Shown here piece by piece: positions 41,205 to 49,987 of a stretch of 64,000 bases of DNA. The notes under the pieces are model-generated. The model had not been told where the DNA came from, did no database searches, and was given only the letters and a program-made list of their open reading frames with translations. The stretch is from 20CM-2-55-15 sp964633285 (lineage in GTDB: Bacteria; Acidobacteriota; Terriglobia; 20CM-2-55-15). Position 1 is the stretch's first letter; each line of letters begins with the position of its first letter. The stretch covers positions 1 through 64,000 of the forward strand of contig CAZWGA010000022.1 of NCBI GenBank assembly GCA_964633285.1, written 5' to 3'. Position numbers and translations under genes: made by a program.

Positions 41205-42671
41205 TCATTTCCTGGAGTACGAATGCAACCTTAACGGTGAGAGTGCGGGAAAGTCATCACGATAGTGCGCACCTCGGCTTTCCTCGCGCGCGATCGCGGA
41301 TTCGTGAATCATCCTGGAAACCGCGAGCAGATTAGGGATCGACTCATCGTTGCTGAAGTCGTCTAGTTGGCGGAGGCCTTCTCGGAGGCCCGGGGCATTG
41401 CGAACAATTCCTGCGCACCTCCATGTGATGTCGCGGATTCTATCCACAACCCGCGGAATGTGCGACCCATGCGGTAGATGCCCGCTGCTCTTGAACGATC
41501 CCGGAGTTAATGCGAGGTCATCGTCACGCATAGCCCGCGCGGTGCGGCCTCCGAAAACAAGAGCTTCGAGCAATGAGTTGCTTGCCAGCCGATTGGCGCC
41601 GTGGACTCCCGTCGACGCGACTTCGCCGGCAGCATATAAGCCTTTCAGGCTCGTTCGGCCATTCAGATCCGTAGTGATTCCTCCCATGAAGTAGTGAGCC
41701 GCCGGTGTGATCGGAATCGGATCGCGCGTGATATCGAGGCCATATTGCAGGCACGTTGAATAAACGTGGCGAAACTTGTGGCGCAGCAGGTTCTCAGGCA
41801 GGTGCGTAGTGTCCAGAAACACTTTCGCGGCAGCACCGGAAGTCAGATGGCGGTAAACCGCGTGGCTGACTTCATCGCGAGTCCGCATTTCATCGACAAA
41901 GCGGCGGCCTCCTTCGTCGACAATGTGAGCGCCTTCGCCGCGCAATGCTTCCGTCAGGAGGAATCGCGGAGCATTGGCCAGATTCAAAACGGTTGGATGA
42001 AACTGAACGAATTCCATGTCGCGCAATTCGGCGCGGGCACGATATGCGGCGGCAAGGCCGTCACCGGTTGCAGTCTGAGGATTTGTACTTTGGGAATAAA
42101 CCTGAGAGCCGCCTCCTGTGGCGAGCAATGTAGCTCTTGCCTTACAGCTTGCATTCTTCCCTTCATGGTCGAATCGAATTCCCGCAACGCATCCATCGAT
42201 GACAAGAAGATCGCGAAAGAACGTGAACGGCTCGATCGTGATGTTAGAGTAGGCCCGCGCTCGATTCAGGAGTGTATCGACGACAACCTTGCCCGTAAGG
42301 CCACCGTTCCCATGAACGATGCGGTGAACGCTGTGCCCGCCTTCCCGTGACAACAGCAACCCGGTGCCGCTTCGCTCAAAGTCCGCGCCCGAGCGGAGCA
42401 ACCGCTCGATTTCGGCGGGACCTTCCTCGACCAGAACCCGGACGGCATCAGGATCGCAGAGGCCGGCTCCCGCCGCCATCGTGTCGGTGAAGTGTCGTGC
42501 AGGATTGTCATTCTCTCCGATGGCGGCAGCGATTCCACCCTGCGCATACATCGAATTGGATTCGGTGATCTCGGCTTTGGTGAAGATGGTGACACGGCCC
42601 GCCTCGGCCAGATCCATCGCCGCTCGTAGTCCGGCGATCCCGCTACCGACCACAATGAAATCCGTTTCCAC
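41205..42671 (-). CDS. nadB: L-aspartate oxidase
   Basis: A 488-residue flavoprotein of the succinate dehydrogenase/fumarate reductase family with FAD-binding VVGSGIAGLRAA at the N-terminus. It has SNSMYAQGGIAAA, GREGGHSVHRI-like SREGGHSVHRIVH, TALLATGG-like TLLATGGGSQVY, PAAHYFMGGI and GVHGANRLASNSLLE. It oxidises L-aspartate to iminoaspartate for NAD synthesis. The C-terminus is shorter than in E. coli (about 540 residues). nadA and nadC are not nearby. It starts 3 nt after the PIN toxin stop. Confidence 0.93.
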   Translation of the reverse strand: METDFIVVGSGIAGLRAAMDLAEAGRVTIFTKAEITESNSMYAQGGIAAAIGENDNPARHFTDTMAAGAGLCDPDAVRVLVEEGPAEIERLLRSGADFERSGTGLLLSREGGHSVHRIVHGNGGLTGKVVVDTLLNRARAYSNITIEPFTFFRDLLVIDGCVAGIRFDHEGKNASCKARATLLATGGGSQVYSQSTNPQTATGDGLAAAYRARAELRDMEFVQFHPTVLNLANAPRFLLTEALRGEGAHIVDEGGRRFVDEMRTRDEVSHAVYRHLTSGAAAKVFLDTTHLPENLLRHKFRHVYSTCLQYGLDITRDPIPITPAAHYFMGGITTDLNGRTSLKGLYAAGEVASTGVHGANRLASNSLLEALVFGGRTARAMRDDDLALTPGSFKSSGHLPHGSHIPRVVDRIRDITWRCAGIVRNAPGLREGLRQLDDFSNDESIPNLLAVSRMIHESAIAREESRGAHYRDDFPALSPLRLHSYSRK

Positions 42672-42674
42672 TAA

Positions 42675-43061
42675 TCACCAGGCGGTTCGAACGGGGTATT
42701 TCGATATGCGTGCGTCGGGAGTGACCAGTACCATGCCGTGGACCAGGGCCTGGCATACCAGCAACCGATCGAAGGGATCACGATGGAGAAGCGGAAGGCG
42801 TACCACGTGCAGAACCGATTGTTCATCGATTGAAAGCACGTCGGCGCACAATTTGCTCCGGTGTTCGGGAATGAACTGATCGGGAGAATCCGGCAGAGTA
42901 ATTCTTCCAAGCGAGTATTTGATGGCAATTTCCCACGACGAGACGATGCTGAAATACAAGTCATTCTCGGGATCCAGCAGAAGTTCCTTCGAATGATTCG
43001 ACAAGTCCTGCGGCCGAAGAATGGCATCCAGGAATGTAATTGTATCCAGGAGAAGCTTCAT
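42675..43061 (-). CDS. PIN-domain toxin (VapC-like)
   Basis: A 128-residue PIN-domain ribonuclease. The acidic residues expected for Mg binding are present: Asp6 (LLLDTITFL), Glu44 (SSWEIAIK), Asp95/Asp98 (RDPFDRLLVCQA) and Asp116 (VTPDARI). This is the sub-type usually paired with Phd/YefM-like antitoxins. Its start overlaps the antitoxin stop (ATGA). Toxins of this family cleave tRNA or rRNA. The nadB start follows 3 nt later, so nadB may be partly co-transcribed. Confidence 0.9.
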   Translation of the reverse strand: MKLLLDTITFLDAILRPQDLSNHSKELLLDPENDLYFSIVSSWEIAIKYSLGRITLPDSPDQFIPEHRSKLCADVLSIDEQSVLHVVRLPLLHRDPFDRLLVCQALVHGMVLVTPDARISKYPVRTAW

Positions 43062-43345
43062 TTCCGTTTCCTGACCCTGGGTGCGTACTTCCTTAACGGA
43101 TCCTTGTCGTCACCTTCCCACAGGCGAAGTTCTGCCGCCGGCATCGTTTGCTGAAATGCCCTGAGAGACCTTGCGCCTTTTGCTGCCGAACCCAGGATCG
43201 GCGTGCGTTTTTCTTTGCGCTTGAGGGGGCGGATCTCGGCGACCGGAATGTTCCGCTTGCAGACGATGATCGTCTCGCCGCCCTCTACCAATTCAATGTA
43301 TTTTGACAACTGGACTTTGACCACATGCAGGTTGAGCTTAATCAT
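43058..43345 (-). CDS. Phd/YefM-type antitoxin
   Basis: A 95-residue protein with the Phd/YefM N-terminal DNA-binding fold: MIKLNLHVVKVQLSKYIELVEGGETIIVCKRNIPVAEIRPL. The basic C-terminal tail (residues ~42-95) should wrap the PIN toxin. The usual HEAK-type linkage reads HVVKVQLSKYIE here. A palindrome in its leader (43361-43370) is a plausible operator. Coupled to the toxin by a 4-nt overlap. Confidence 0.85.
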   Translation of the reverse strand: MIKLNLHVVKVQLSKYIELVEGGETIIVCKRNIPVAEIRPLKRKEKRTPILGSAAKGARSLRAFQQTMPAAELRLWEGDDKDPLRKYAPRVRKRK

Positions 43346-43370
43346 GATCTGACATTAGCTCAACTAGTTG
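43331..43370 (-). promoter_or_regulatory. Antitoxin leader: start-codon hairpin and palindrome
   Basis: GTTGAGCTTAAT (43331-43342) and ATTAGCTCAAC (43354-43364) are complementary apart from one extra T. On the minus-strand mRNA they form a stem around the antitoxin ATG (43343-43345), with the start codon at the edge of an 11-nt loop. Overlapping it is the perfect palindrome CAACTAGTTG (43361-43370), a candidate operator for toxin-antitoxin autoregulation. Confidence 0.4.
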
Positions 43371-43395
43371 GTCAAGTACAATATCTGGTTCTGGC

Positions 43396-46300
43396 CTACC
43401 AACGCAGATGCCCCTGAATCTGGACAAACCGGTTCAGCGCGACGCTGCCGCTTGTGATTTGCCCGAACTGCGCGGAAGACGGGGTCGTGTTCACGCCGCC
43501 GAAAAATGAATGGTTCATCACGTTGAGTGCATCCACGCGAGCCTGGAATCGCAGCCGTTCGCGAATCCGGATCTCGCGCATCAGGCTCAGATTCGTCTGG
43601 TGGATAGCCGGGCCGCGGAGTCCATCGATATTGACCGGAAACTGCCGGGCTTGAAATGTCGCGGGCTGGCTTCCTGCGCGCTTGTCCCAGCCTTGCGTGC
43701 AGGGCTGCCCGGTCGGTACAACGATATCGCCGGGGCCGGGATTGGATGTGACGCAGCCGTCGGTGTTGAACCACCGGTCCAGGGTGGGATTATCGATTTT
43801 AATATCGTTCACGGTGCCGTAATAGAACGCGTTTCCAAAGCCAAGCAGATTGCCGGGTTGATATTGATACGTCCCCGAGATCGTCCAGCCGCTCGCAAGC
43901 AGGCCTGGAATTCTACTGTGCACCCATTGCCGGTTAGGGCCGAACGGCAGATCATAAACCCACGTCGCCGCCACGCGCTGCGGACTCGCTCCGTTTCGCA
44001 ACCAGTTCGGGACCTGCGGAAAAATGGAATCGTTGGGGTCCCACGGTTGAAAGAGAGTCGTCGCCTGCTTGGCGATCATCCCGGTATACGCGAAGTTTGC
44101 GGTCAGGCCTTTCGAGAATCGGCGATTGAAGCTGAATTCGATCTGCGACGAGCGCGCTTTTCCGATCGGACTTCCAACGGAGATGTTGCCGTTCGGATAA
44201 GGCCGCAGCAGCGTCGATTTCGCAATTGTCGCGCTGGTGAAGAACGTCTTCGTGGTCATGTCCTGATAAATAATGGGATTCGTTGCCGCGAGGGATGCGA
44301 AGTTGGCAATGTTGAATGGATTCGTAACCTGAGCAGTCAGATTGGAGTCCTGCACGGCATCGCGTACGTTGGCCTTGCTGTAGAACGTTGAGGGCAACCC
44401 GGATTGCGTGACATTGATATTCAAGTTCGAAGTGTACGTGCCTTCATATGCCACCGACACCACGTTGCTCGTTCCGATCTGACGCTCGATGCTGGCGCGC
44501 CAGCGTTGCTGGCGGGAATGTTTGGAAGGCATGTACGTCCAACCCGCGCCGACCAGAGCCATATTTCCAAGCGCCGTGCGAAGCGGCGTATCGAACCGTG
44601 TTCCTCCGGCGGATGCGCGGACAGGAAATGGGTCATTCAGGGGAGATAAGAAGTTGAACGGATCGCCGGCAAGCCAGTTCACGCCCTGATCGGTTGATAT
44701 CGTCGTTGAGGTTCCGCGGCTGAATCCCGTCTGATTTCCGCCGAACGAGATCGCGTTGACATCAAGAGTGTCGTAATAGATTCCATACCCTCCACGAAAG
44801 ACCGTCTTTGAATCCACCTGATAACCGAAACCGATGCGCGGCAGCCACATCAACTGACTCCCCCATGCGCGGCGCGGCGCTCCCGGGGCTCCTGCATAGA
44901 CGGCGCCTCCCAGAACTTTGAATTGAGATGCCGGTAACTCGGGTATCGGGTTCTTGGCATATGCCGCTTCGGCGGCTGTGGAAATCGGCAAAACGGCGTT
45001 CTTGTCGTAATCGATGATCAGGCGATTGAAACGTTCCGTTGCTCCCTGCTCAAATTCCGCGCGCAACGAGAGCGTCAGTGTCAGTTTGGGCAGCACCCGC
45101 CACGTGTCCTGGCCGTAGAAGCCATAAAAAGGATTGGCAACGATCGCGCTGTCGTTGCCGGAAATCGAAATCGCGGTGGGAAGGCCCATCATGAAAGAAG
45201 CCCAGCTCAACCCGATGCCGCCGGCGGTGTACGTGCCATCACCGCAGGCATCATCACATTTGCGAAAATATGTATTGCCGAACGTGTATTGGCCGTCGTT
45301 GTTTCCCGCTTTGATGGATCTCACCTGCTCGCGAATGTCGGCGCCGAACTTCAACGCATGATTCCCGCGGTTGTGGAACACGTCACCGGTATACGTCCAG
45401 AAGCGGTTGTAAATCGGAGCGGGAATGCCGCCGATGCCGTTCTGAGAGTAGCCCGTGACATTCATCAGCGGCAGATAACAACGCGTCAGCGCGCATTTGT
45501 CGTCGAGGTATTGGGGCAGTCCGACGTCCGACGGTTTGAAAGTAAACGGAGTCTCACGCACCGATGCCAGCGAATCCCAGTTACTCACCGATGCCGCCGC
45601 GTGCAGGATCGTGTTCGAATTCACCGTGTATACCCAGTCGAGCACGCCGTTCTGATCATCCCGGGTAACGCCGCTGCCTGCGATGTTCTGATTGTTCAGG
45701 CCAGGCAGAATATCGATGGTCCAGTCTCCGCGAAATTCCACGAAATGATTCTGCGAATATCGGCCGAACATGCGCATTCGATCGCCGAGATTGACATCCA
45801 TGCGCCCGGCGAACTGGCTGTAGGTCCAGTTGTATGGCGCGTGAACCGAGAGGTAAGGATTGTTGTTGGGAGTCGTGCGTGGATCGAACCAGTTGTTCGG
45901 GTCGGGCCAGTACTTCACGTAGTTCTTATAAAACTTCTGTCCCATCGCGATGTAGGACGGAGGAAGAATATTGCCTGCCAGCGGTGTTCGGATGTAGTGG
46001 CCCGGACGCGCCGGATCCGGCCGGACGGAAAGGGGATCGTAAAGCTGGTACTGCTGCGGATTCGACGAGACCTTGAGAAGATCCGAGAAGTCTCCATTCT
46101 TGTTGGCGATCGTTGGAACCACGCGATTGTAGGTGCTTGAGTCTTCCGGCTTCGCATCCTTCTCGCCGTTGTAGTTGAAGGAGAAAAACACCTTGTTGCG
46201 GCCGTTGAATAGCTTCGGAACAATCACCGGCCCGGTGAGATTCAACGCCCAGAGATTCGAATGACCCGCGGGCTGGATGGGTTGAGAAGCCAGTTGATCC

Positions 46301-47160
46301 GCCAGGGCGGTATTGCCTGCCGCGCGGGCGACGGCAATTTGCGAGTAATAGTTTTTCTTCGTAAACAGATTGGCGCCCAGCCACCGTTGGTTCCAATAGT
46401 TCTCACTCACAGTGCCGTGAAAATCGTTGCTTCCGGTTTTTGTGCTGACGGCGATACCCAGGCCCGTCGAATGACCGAAATTGCCGTCGAACGTCGTGGT
46501 CAAAACTTTCGTTTCAGCTACAGACTCGACTGCGGGCAGATTCGCCGTGAACCGCGCGTTACCGTTGTTGATCGCTCCGTCAATCGTCCAGGTATTTCCG
46601 CCGACTCCTGTTCCGTTGTTGTAGTCGGAGCCGCCTTGAGTCGAATGCGGCCCCAGCAGCGCAGGCGGGCCACCGGTTTGCACTCCCGCGGAATACTGAA
46701 TCATGGTGAAGACCGTATTGGCCATCACGGGCAGATCCTGCACGCTCCTCTCGTCTAATGCGCGGCCCGCGTCGGTTCTCGTGACATCCAGGAGCGGCGC
46801 TTCACTATTAACTGTTACGGATTCGGTGACGCCTCCCAGCTCCAGAACGAAATCCACTTGCCGGACATCACTGACTTCCAAAGTAATGCCGTCGCGCACG
46901 GCCTTCTTGAAACCCGCCACTTCGGCTGAAACCGAATACCGGCCCGGCAGCAGGAGCACCGCCTGATAACGGCCGGTTTCATTGGATTTGAGGCGGAGGG
47001 GAACACCTGTCTCGACATTCGTGACGACCACATCAACACCGCCAACAACTCCACCCTGCGAATCCATCACGGATCCCTGAATCGTTCCACGAGTGTCCTG
47101 CGCATGGATTGTTTCTGTCAGGATCCAGATTGCCGCAAACAGGCAAAGCAGTCGGTACAT
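43396..47160 (-). CDS. Oar-like TonB-dependent receptor, CarboxypepD_reg N-terminus
   Basis: A 1254-residue outer-membrane protein from the ATG at 47160, with GGAGG 8 nt upstream and a signal peptide (MYRLLCLFAAIWILTETIHA). Residues ~25-110 are a carboxypeptidase-regulatory-like domain (TIQGSVMDSQGGVVGGVDVVVTNVETG...NETGRYQAVLLLPGRYSVSAEVAGFK). A plug domain follows (TVNSEAPLLDV, LDERSVQDLPV). The rest is a large beta barrel with many aromatic-ended strands and a final LNRFVQIQGHLRW. It probably imports a large or oligomeric nutrient; ligand unknown. It diverges from an S9 peptidase gene, suggesting oligopeptide use. Confidence 0.9.
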   Translation of the reverse strand: MYRLLCLFAAIWILTETIHAQDTRGTIQGSVMDSQGGVVGGVDVVVTNVETGVPLRLKSNETGRYQAVLLLPGRYSVSAEVAGFKKAVRDGITLEVSDVRQVDFVLELGGVTESVTVNSEAPLLDVTRTDAGRALDERSVQDLPVMANTVFTMIQYSAGVQTGGPPALLGPHSTQGGSDYNNGTGVGGNTWTIDGAINNGNARFTANLPAVESVAETKVLTTTFDGNFGHSTGLGIAVSTKTGSNDFHGTVSENYWNQRWLGANLFTKKNYYSQIAVARAAGNTALADQLASQPIQPAGHSNLWALNLTGPVIVPKLFNGRNKVFFSFNYNGEKDAKPEDSSTYNRVVPTIANKNGDFSDLLKVSSNPQQYQLYDPLSVRPDPARPGHYIRTPLAGNILPPSYIAMGQKFYKNYVKYWPDPNNWFDPRTTPNNNPYLSVHAPYNWTYSQFAGRMDVNLGDRMRMFGRYSQNHFVEFRGDWTIDILPGLNNQNIAGSGVTRDDQNGVLDWVYTVNSNTILHAAASVSNWDSLASVRETPFTFKPSDVGLPQYLDDKCALTRCYLPLMNVTGYSQNGIGGIPAPIYNRFWTYTGDVFHNRGNHALKFGADIREQVRSIKAGNNDGQYTFGNTYFRKCDDACGDGTYTAGGIGLSWASFMMGLPTAISISGNDSAIVANPFYGFYGQDTWRVLPKLTLTLSLRAEFEQGATERFNRLIIDYDKNAVLPISTAAEAAYAKNPIPELPASQFKVLGGAVYAGAPGAPRRAWGSQLMWLPRIGFGYQVDSKTVFRGGYGIYYDTLDVNAISFGGNQTGFSRGTSTTISTDQGVNWLAGDPFNFLSPLNDPFPVRASAGGTRFDTPLRTALGNMALVGAGWTYMPSKHSRQQRWRASIERQIGTSNVVSVAYEGTYTSNLNINVTQSGLPSTFYSKANVRDAVQDSNLTAQVTNPFNIANFASLAATNPIIYQDMTTKTFFTSATIAKSTLLRPYPNGNISVGSPIGKARSSQIEFSFNRRFSKGLTANFAYTGMIAKQATTLFQPWDPNDSIFPQVPNWLRNGASPQRVAATWVYDLPFGPNRQWVHSRIPGLLASGWTISGTYQYQPGNLLGFGNAFYYGTVNDIKIDNPTLDRWFNTDGCVTSNPGPGDIVVPTGQPCTQGWDKRAGSQPATFQARQFPVNIDGLRGPAIHQTNLSLMREIRIRERLRFQARVDALNVMNHSFFGGVNTTPSSAQFGQITSGSVALNRFVQIQGHLRW

Positions 47161-47258
47161 GGTCACGCCTCCGTTGATTGGGAATTCGGGAATAGTGTGC
47201 AGAGGATACCAACAACAGATACAATCGGCCATCCTCATTTCAATTCGGGAGAAGGTCG

Positions 47259-49667
47259 ATGAAACGGAACCGTCAGTGGTCGATGCTCCTTTGGGCCGGT
47301 ATTCTCGTGGGATTTCCGGCAATAGCCGGCGCGCAAATCACACAAGCGGATTACGAGCGTGCCGCGAAACTCCGTGAAAGATTTCAGGGCCTTGCGGTCG
47401 ATGTGCCGGAAAAGGCGAATGCGATCGAGAATACCAGCCGCTTCTGGTATCGAAAGTCGGTTAAGGGTGGGAATGAATTCGTACTGGTTGATGCGGAAGC
47501 CCTGACAAAAAAACCGGCCTTCGATCACGCCAGGCTGGCCACGGCGCTCTCGGCTTCCTCGGGCCAAACGTACACAGCGGTCACACTTCCGTTTTCAACA
47601 TTCACCTTTCTCCAGAATCAAACCGCGATTGAGTTTTCCCTGAGCGGGTCCACATGGAGATGCGATCTTTCCGCGTACGCCTGCACAAAAGGCGCGGCTC
47701 CGCGGCAGGCGGGGCAACGCGGCCGGCCGCCGGAAGACATCGCCGGAGACGATCCACAGGAATTCGGCAACGACGTCGTTGACGGCGTGGCCGATGTGTC
47801 GCCGCAAGGTCAGCAGCCGCCACAGGGCCTCCAGATTCCTGGCGAAGACAGACCTCGGAGCGCCGGAGAACCCAAACCTTCGCCTGACGGCGCATGGGAA
47901 GCGCTCGTTCTGAATTACAACGTTTTTATGCGGCCCAAAGGCAAGACGAGTCCGGCGGATTCGATCGCGCTGAGCCGCGACGGATCGGAAGGCAATTACT
48001 ACACTCTGGCGTCCATCTCATGGTCGCCCGATTCGAAGTGGCTTGCGGCGTACCGCGTGCGCCCGGGTTATCGCCGCCAGGTTCATTACGTCGAGTCGTC
48101 GCCCGCGGATCAGGTGCAGCCGAAACACTGGGTGCGCGACTATGCGAAACCAGGCGATACGCTGGATACCGCCCAGCCCATTCTTTTTGAAGCCGCAACG
48201 AAGAAGGAGATCGTCATCGATAATGCGTTGTTTCCGAATCCCTACAGCCTGTCGAATCCCGTGTGGCGCAAAGACAGCCGCGCATTCACGTTCGAGTACA
48301 ACCAACGCGGCCACCAGTTGTATCGAGTCATAGAAGTAGAGGCAGGCACCGGAAAAGCAAGGGGCGTCATCACGGAAGAGAGTAAAACATTCATCGATTA
48401 CCGCACATTAGTTGCGAACCCGAGAGATACGGGCAAGAGGGTCCGTAACGAATTGAACGATGGCCGCGAGATCATCTGGATGTCGGAGCGCGACGGCTGG
48501 GCGCATCTTTACCTCTACGACGGTGTGACGGGACGTCTGAAGAATCAAATCACCAAAGGAAACTGGGTCGTTCGCGCCGTTGAGAAAGTGGACGAAGACA
48601 AACGGCAGATCTGGTTTCAGGCAAGCGGGATGTATCCGGGGAAGGATCCGTATTTCATCCACTACTACCGGATCAATTTCGACGGGACGGGTCTGACAGC
48701 TCTTACTGAGGCTGATGGCGATCACACCGTGACTTTTTCGACCGACATGAAGTACTTCGTGGATACCTGGTCACGCGTGAATCTCGCGCCGGTGTCCGAG
48801 CTTCGACGGACATCGGACCGGAAGCTCGTCATGGAGCTCGAGCATGCCGATATTTCCGCGCTCCAGGCCGCGGGCTGGCGTCCGCCCGAAGTATTTACGG
48901 CGATGGGCCGGGATGGAAAAACCGATATCTGGGGAATCATCCATCGGCCCAGCCACTTCGATCCTTCGAAAAAATATCCCGTCATCGAAAGCATCTATGC
49001 CGGTCCGCAGGGCTCATTTGTGCCGAAGTCCTTCAGCGTTTCCACGCAGGCCCTGACAGAGCTTGGATTCATCGTTGTTCAAATTGATGGAATGGGAACC
49101 AATAACAGGTCGAAGGCGTTTCACGATGTCGCATGGAAGGACCTTGCCGATGCCGGCTTTCCCGATCGCATTCTCTGGCACAAAGCGGCCGCCGCAAAGT
49201 ATCCGTACTACGACCTGACACGCGTCGGCGTTTTCGGAACCTCGGCAGGCGGACAGAACTCCATGGGAGCTCTTCTCTTTCATCCCGAGTTCTATAAAGT
49301 CGCGGTCTCGAATTCCGGATGCCACGACAATCGCATGGACAAAATCTGGTGGAACGAACAATGGATGAGTTGGCCGATCGGTCCCGAATATTCCGCTTCA
49401 TCCAACGTGGACAACGCATACCGGCTGCAAGGCAAGCTGCTGCTCGTTCTTGGCGAACTGGACACGAACGTCGATCCGTCGTCCACGATGCAGGTTGCGA
49501 ATGCGCTCATCAAAGCGAACAAGAGATTCGATCTGCTGGCTGTGCCGGGAGGCGGACACGGAGCCGGCGGCGCGTATGGGCAGCGACTACTCGAGGATTT
49601 CTTCGTTCATCATTTGCTCGGAGTGGAGCCTCCGGACTGGAACGGTATTCCGGCCGGACAAAACTGA
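47259..49667 (+). CDS. Secreted S9 prolyl oligopeptidase/DPP-IV-like peptidase
   Basis: An 802-residue protein with a signal peptide (residues 1-26, ending AGA). An N-terminal eight-bladed propeller region (about 60-550, with SPDGAWEALVLNYNVFMRP and SWSPDSKWLAAYRV) is followed by an alpha/beta hydrolase domain with the triad Ser662 (FGTSAGGQ), Asp735 (LGELDTNV) and His767 (GGGHGAGG). It resembles dipeptidyl peptidase IV family enzymes that cut Xaa-Pro dipeptides from peptides in the periplasm. A low-complexity insertion lies near residues 145-205. GGGAGAAGG precedes the ATG. Divergent from a TonB receptor gene. Confidence 0.9.
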   Translation: MKRNRQWSMLLWAGILVGFPAIAGAQITQADYERAAKLRERFQGLAVDVPEKANAIENTSRFWYRKSVKGGNEFVLVDAEALTKKPAFDHARLATALSASSGQTYTAVTLPFSTFTFLQNQTAIEFSLSGSTWRCDLSAYACTKGAAPRQAGQRGRPPEDIAGDDPQEFGNDVVDGVADVSPQGQQPPQGLQIPGEDRPRSAGEPKPSPDGAWEALVLNYNVFMRPKGKTSPADSIALSRDGSEGNYYTLASISWSPDSKWLAAYRVRPGYRRQVHYVESSPADQVQPKHWVRDYAKPGDTLDTAQPILFEAATKKEIVIDNALFPNPYSLSNPVWRKDSRAFTFEYNQRGHQLYRVIEVEAGTGKARGVITEESKTFIDYRTLVANPRDTGKRVRNELNDGREIIWMSERDGWAHLYLYDGVTGRLKNQITKGNWVVRAVEKVDEDKRQIWFQASGMYPGKDPYFIHYYRINFDGTGLTALTEADGDHTVTFSTDMKYFVDTWSRVNLAPVSELRRTSDRKLVMELEHADISALQAAGWRPPEVFTAMGRDGKTDIWGIIHRPSHFDPSKKYPVIESIYAGPQGSFVPKSFSVSTQALTELGFIVVQIDGMGTNNRSKAFHDVAWKDLADAGFPDRILWHKAAAAKYPYYDLTRVGVFGTSAGGQNSMGALLFHPEFYKVAVSNSGCHDNRMDKIWWNEQWMSWPIGPEYSASSNVDNAYRLQGKLLLVLGELDTNVDPSSTMQVANALIKANKRFDLLAVPGGGHGAGGAYGQRLLEDFFVHHLLGVEPPDWNGIPAGQN

Positions 49668-49689
49668 CCGAACGGGCGCTGAAAGAATA

Positions 49690-49848
49690 TGAAATGTTGG
49701 GATGTCCCATATTGGGATGTCAAATGCAGATGTCAAAACACCGATTGACTCAATGCCCCAGTTTCCAAAGTCTCAGTGGGTGAAATGGGTCGTCTGGTAC
49801 TTTCACATCTGCATTTGACATCCCAATATGGGACATCCCAACATTTCA
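49690..49848. repeat. 159-bp element with 44-bp perfect inverted repeats
   Basis: Arms 49690-49733 and 49805-49848 are perfectly complementary over 44 bp around a 71-nt spacer. Each arm contains GATGTC three times (GATGTC, nine nt, GATGTC, seven nt, GATGTC). No ORF of note lies inside. The whole 49668-49987 intergenic stretch (320 bp) otherwise holds nothing I can call. It may be a MITE-like element or a large terminator-like hairpin following the S9 peptidase gene. Confidence 0.8.
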
Positions 49849-49987
49849 CATTTGTGAAGAGATCATACCCGCGCGACGACACCGCTGCGAGCATCGCGGC
49901 CTGGAAGCCGAACACGAGAGCAACCACAACCGTACTGACAGATGCCTGTATTCGTCTGAATGGGTTACTGCTTCGCCTGAACAGCCG

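Noticed and set aside
49849..49987. Hydrophobic frame on the minus strand (TVVVALVFGFQAAMLAAVSS)
   Set aside because: Short, no start with a ribosome binding site, and it runs into the inverted repeat; could be a relic of a permease gene but not supportable.
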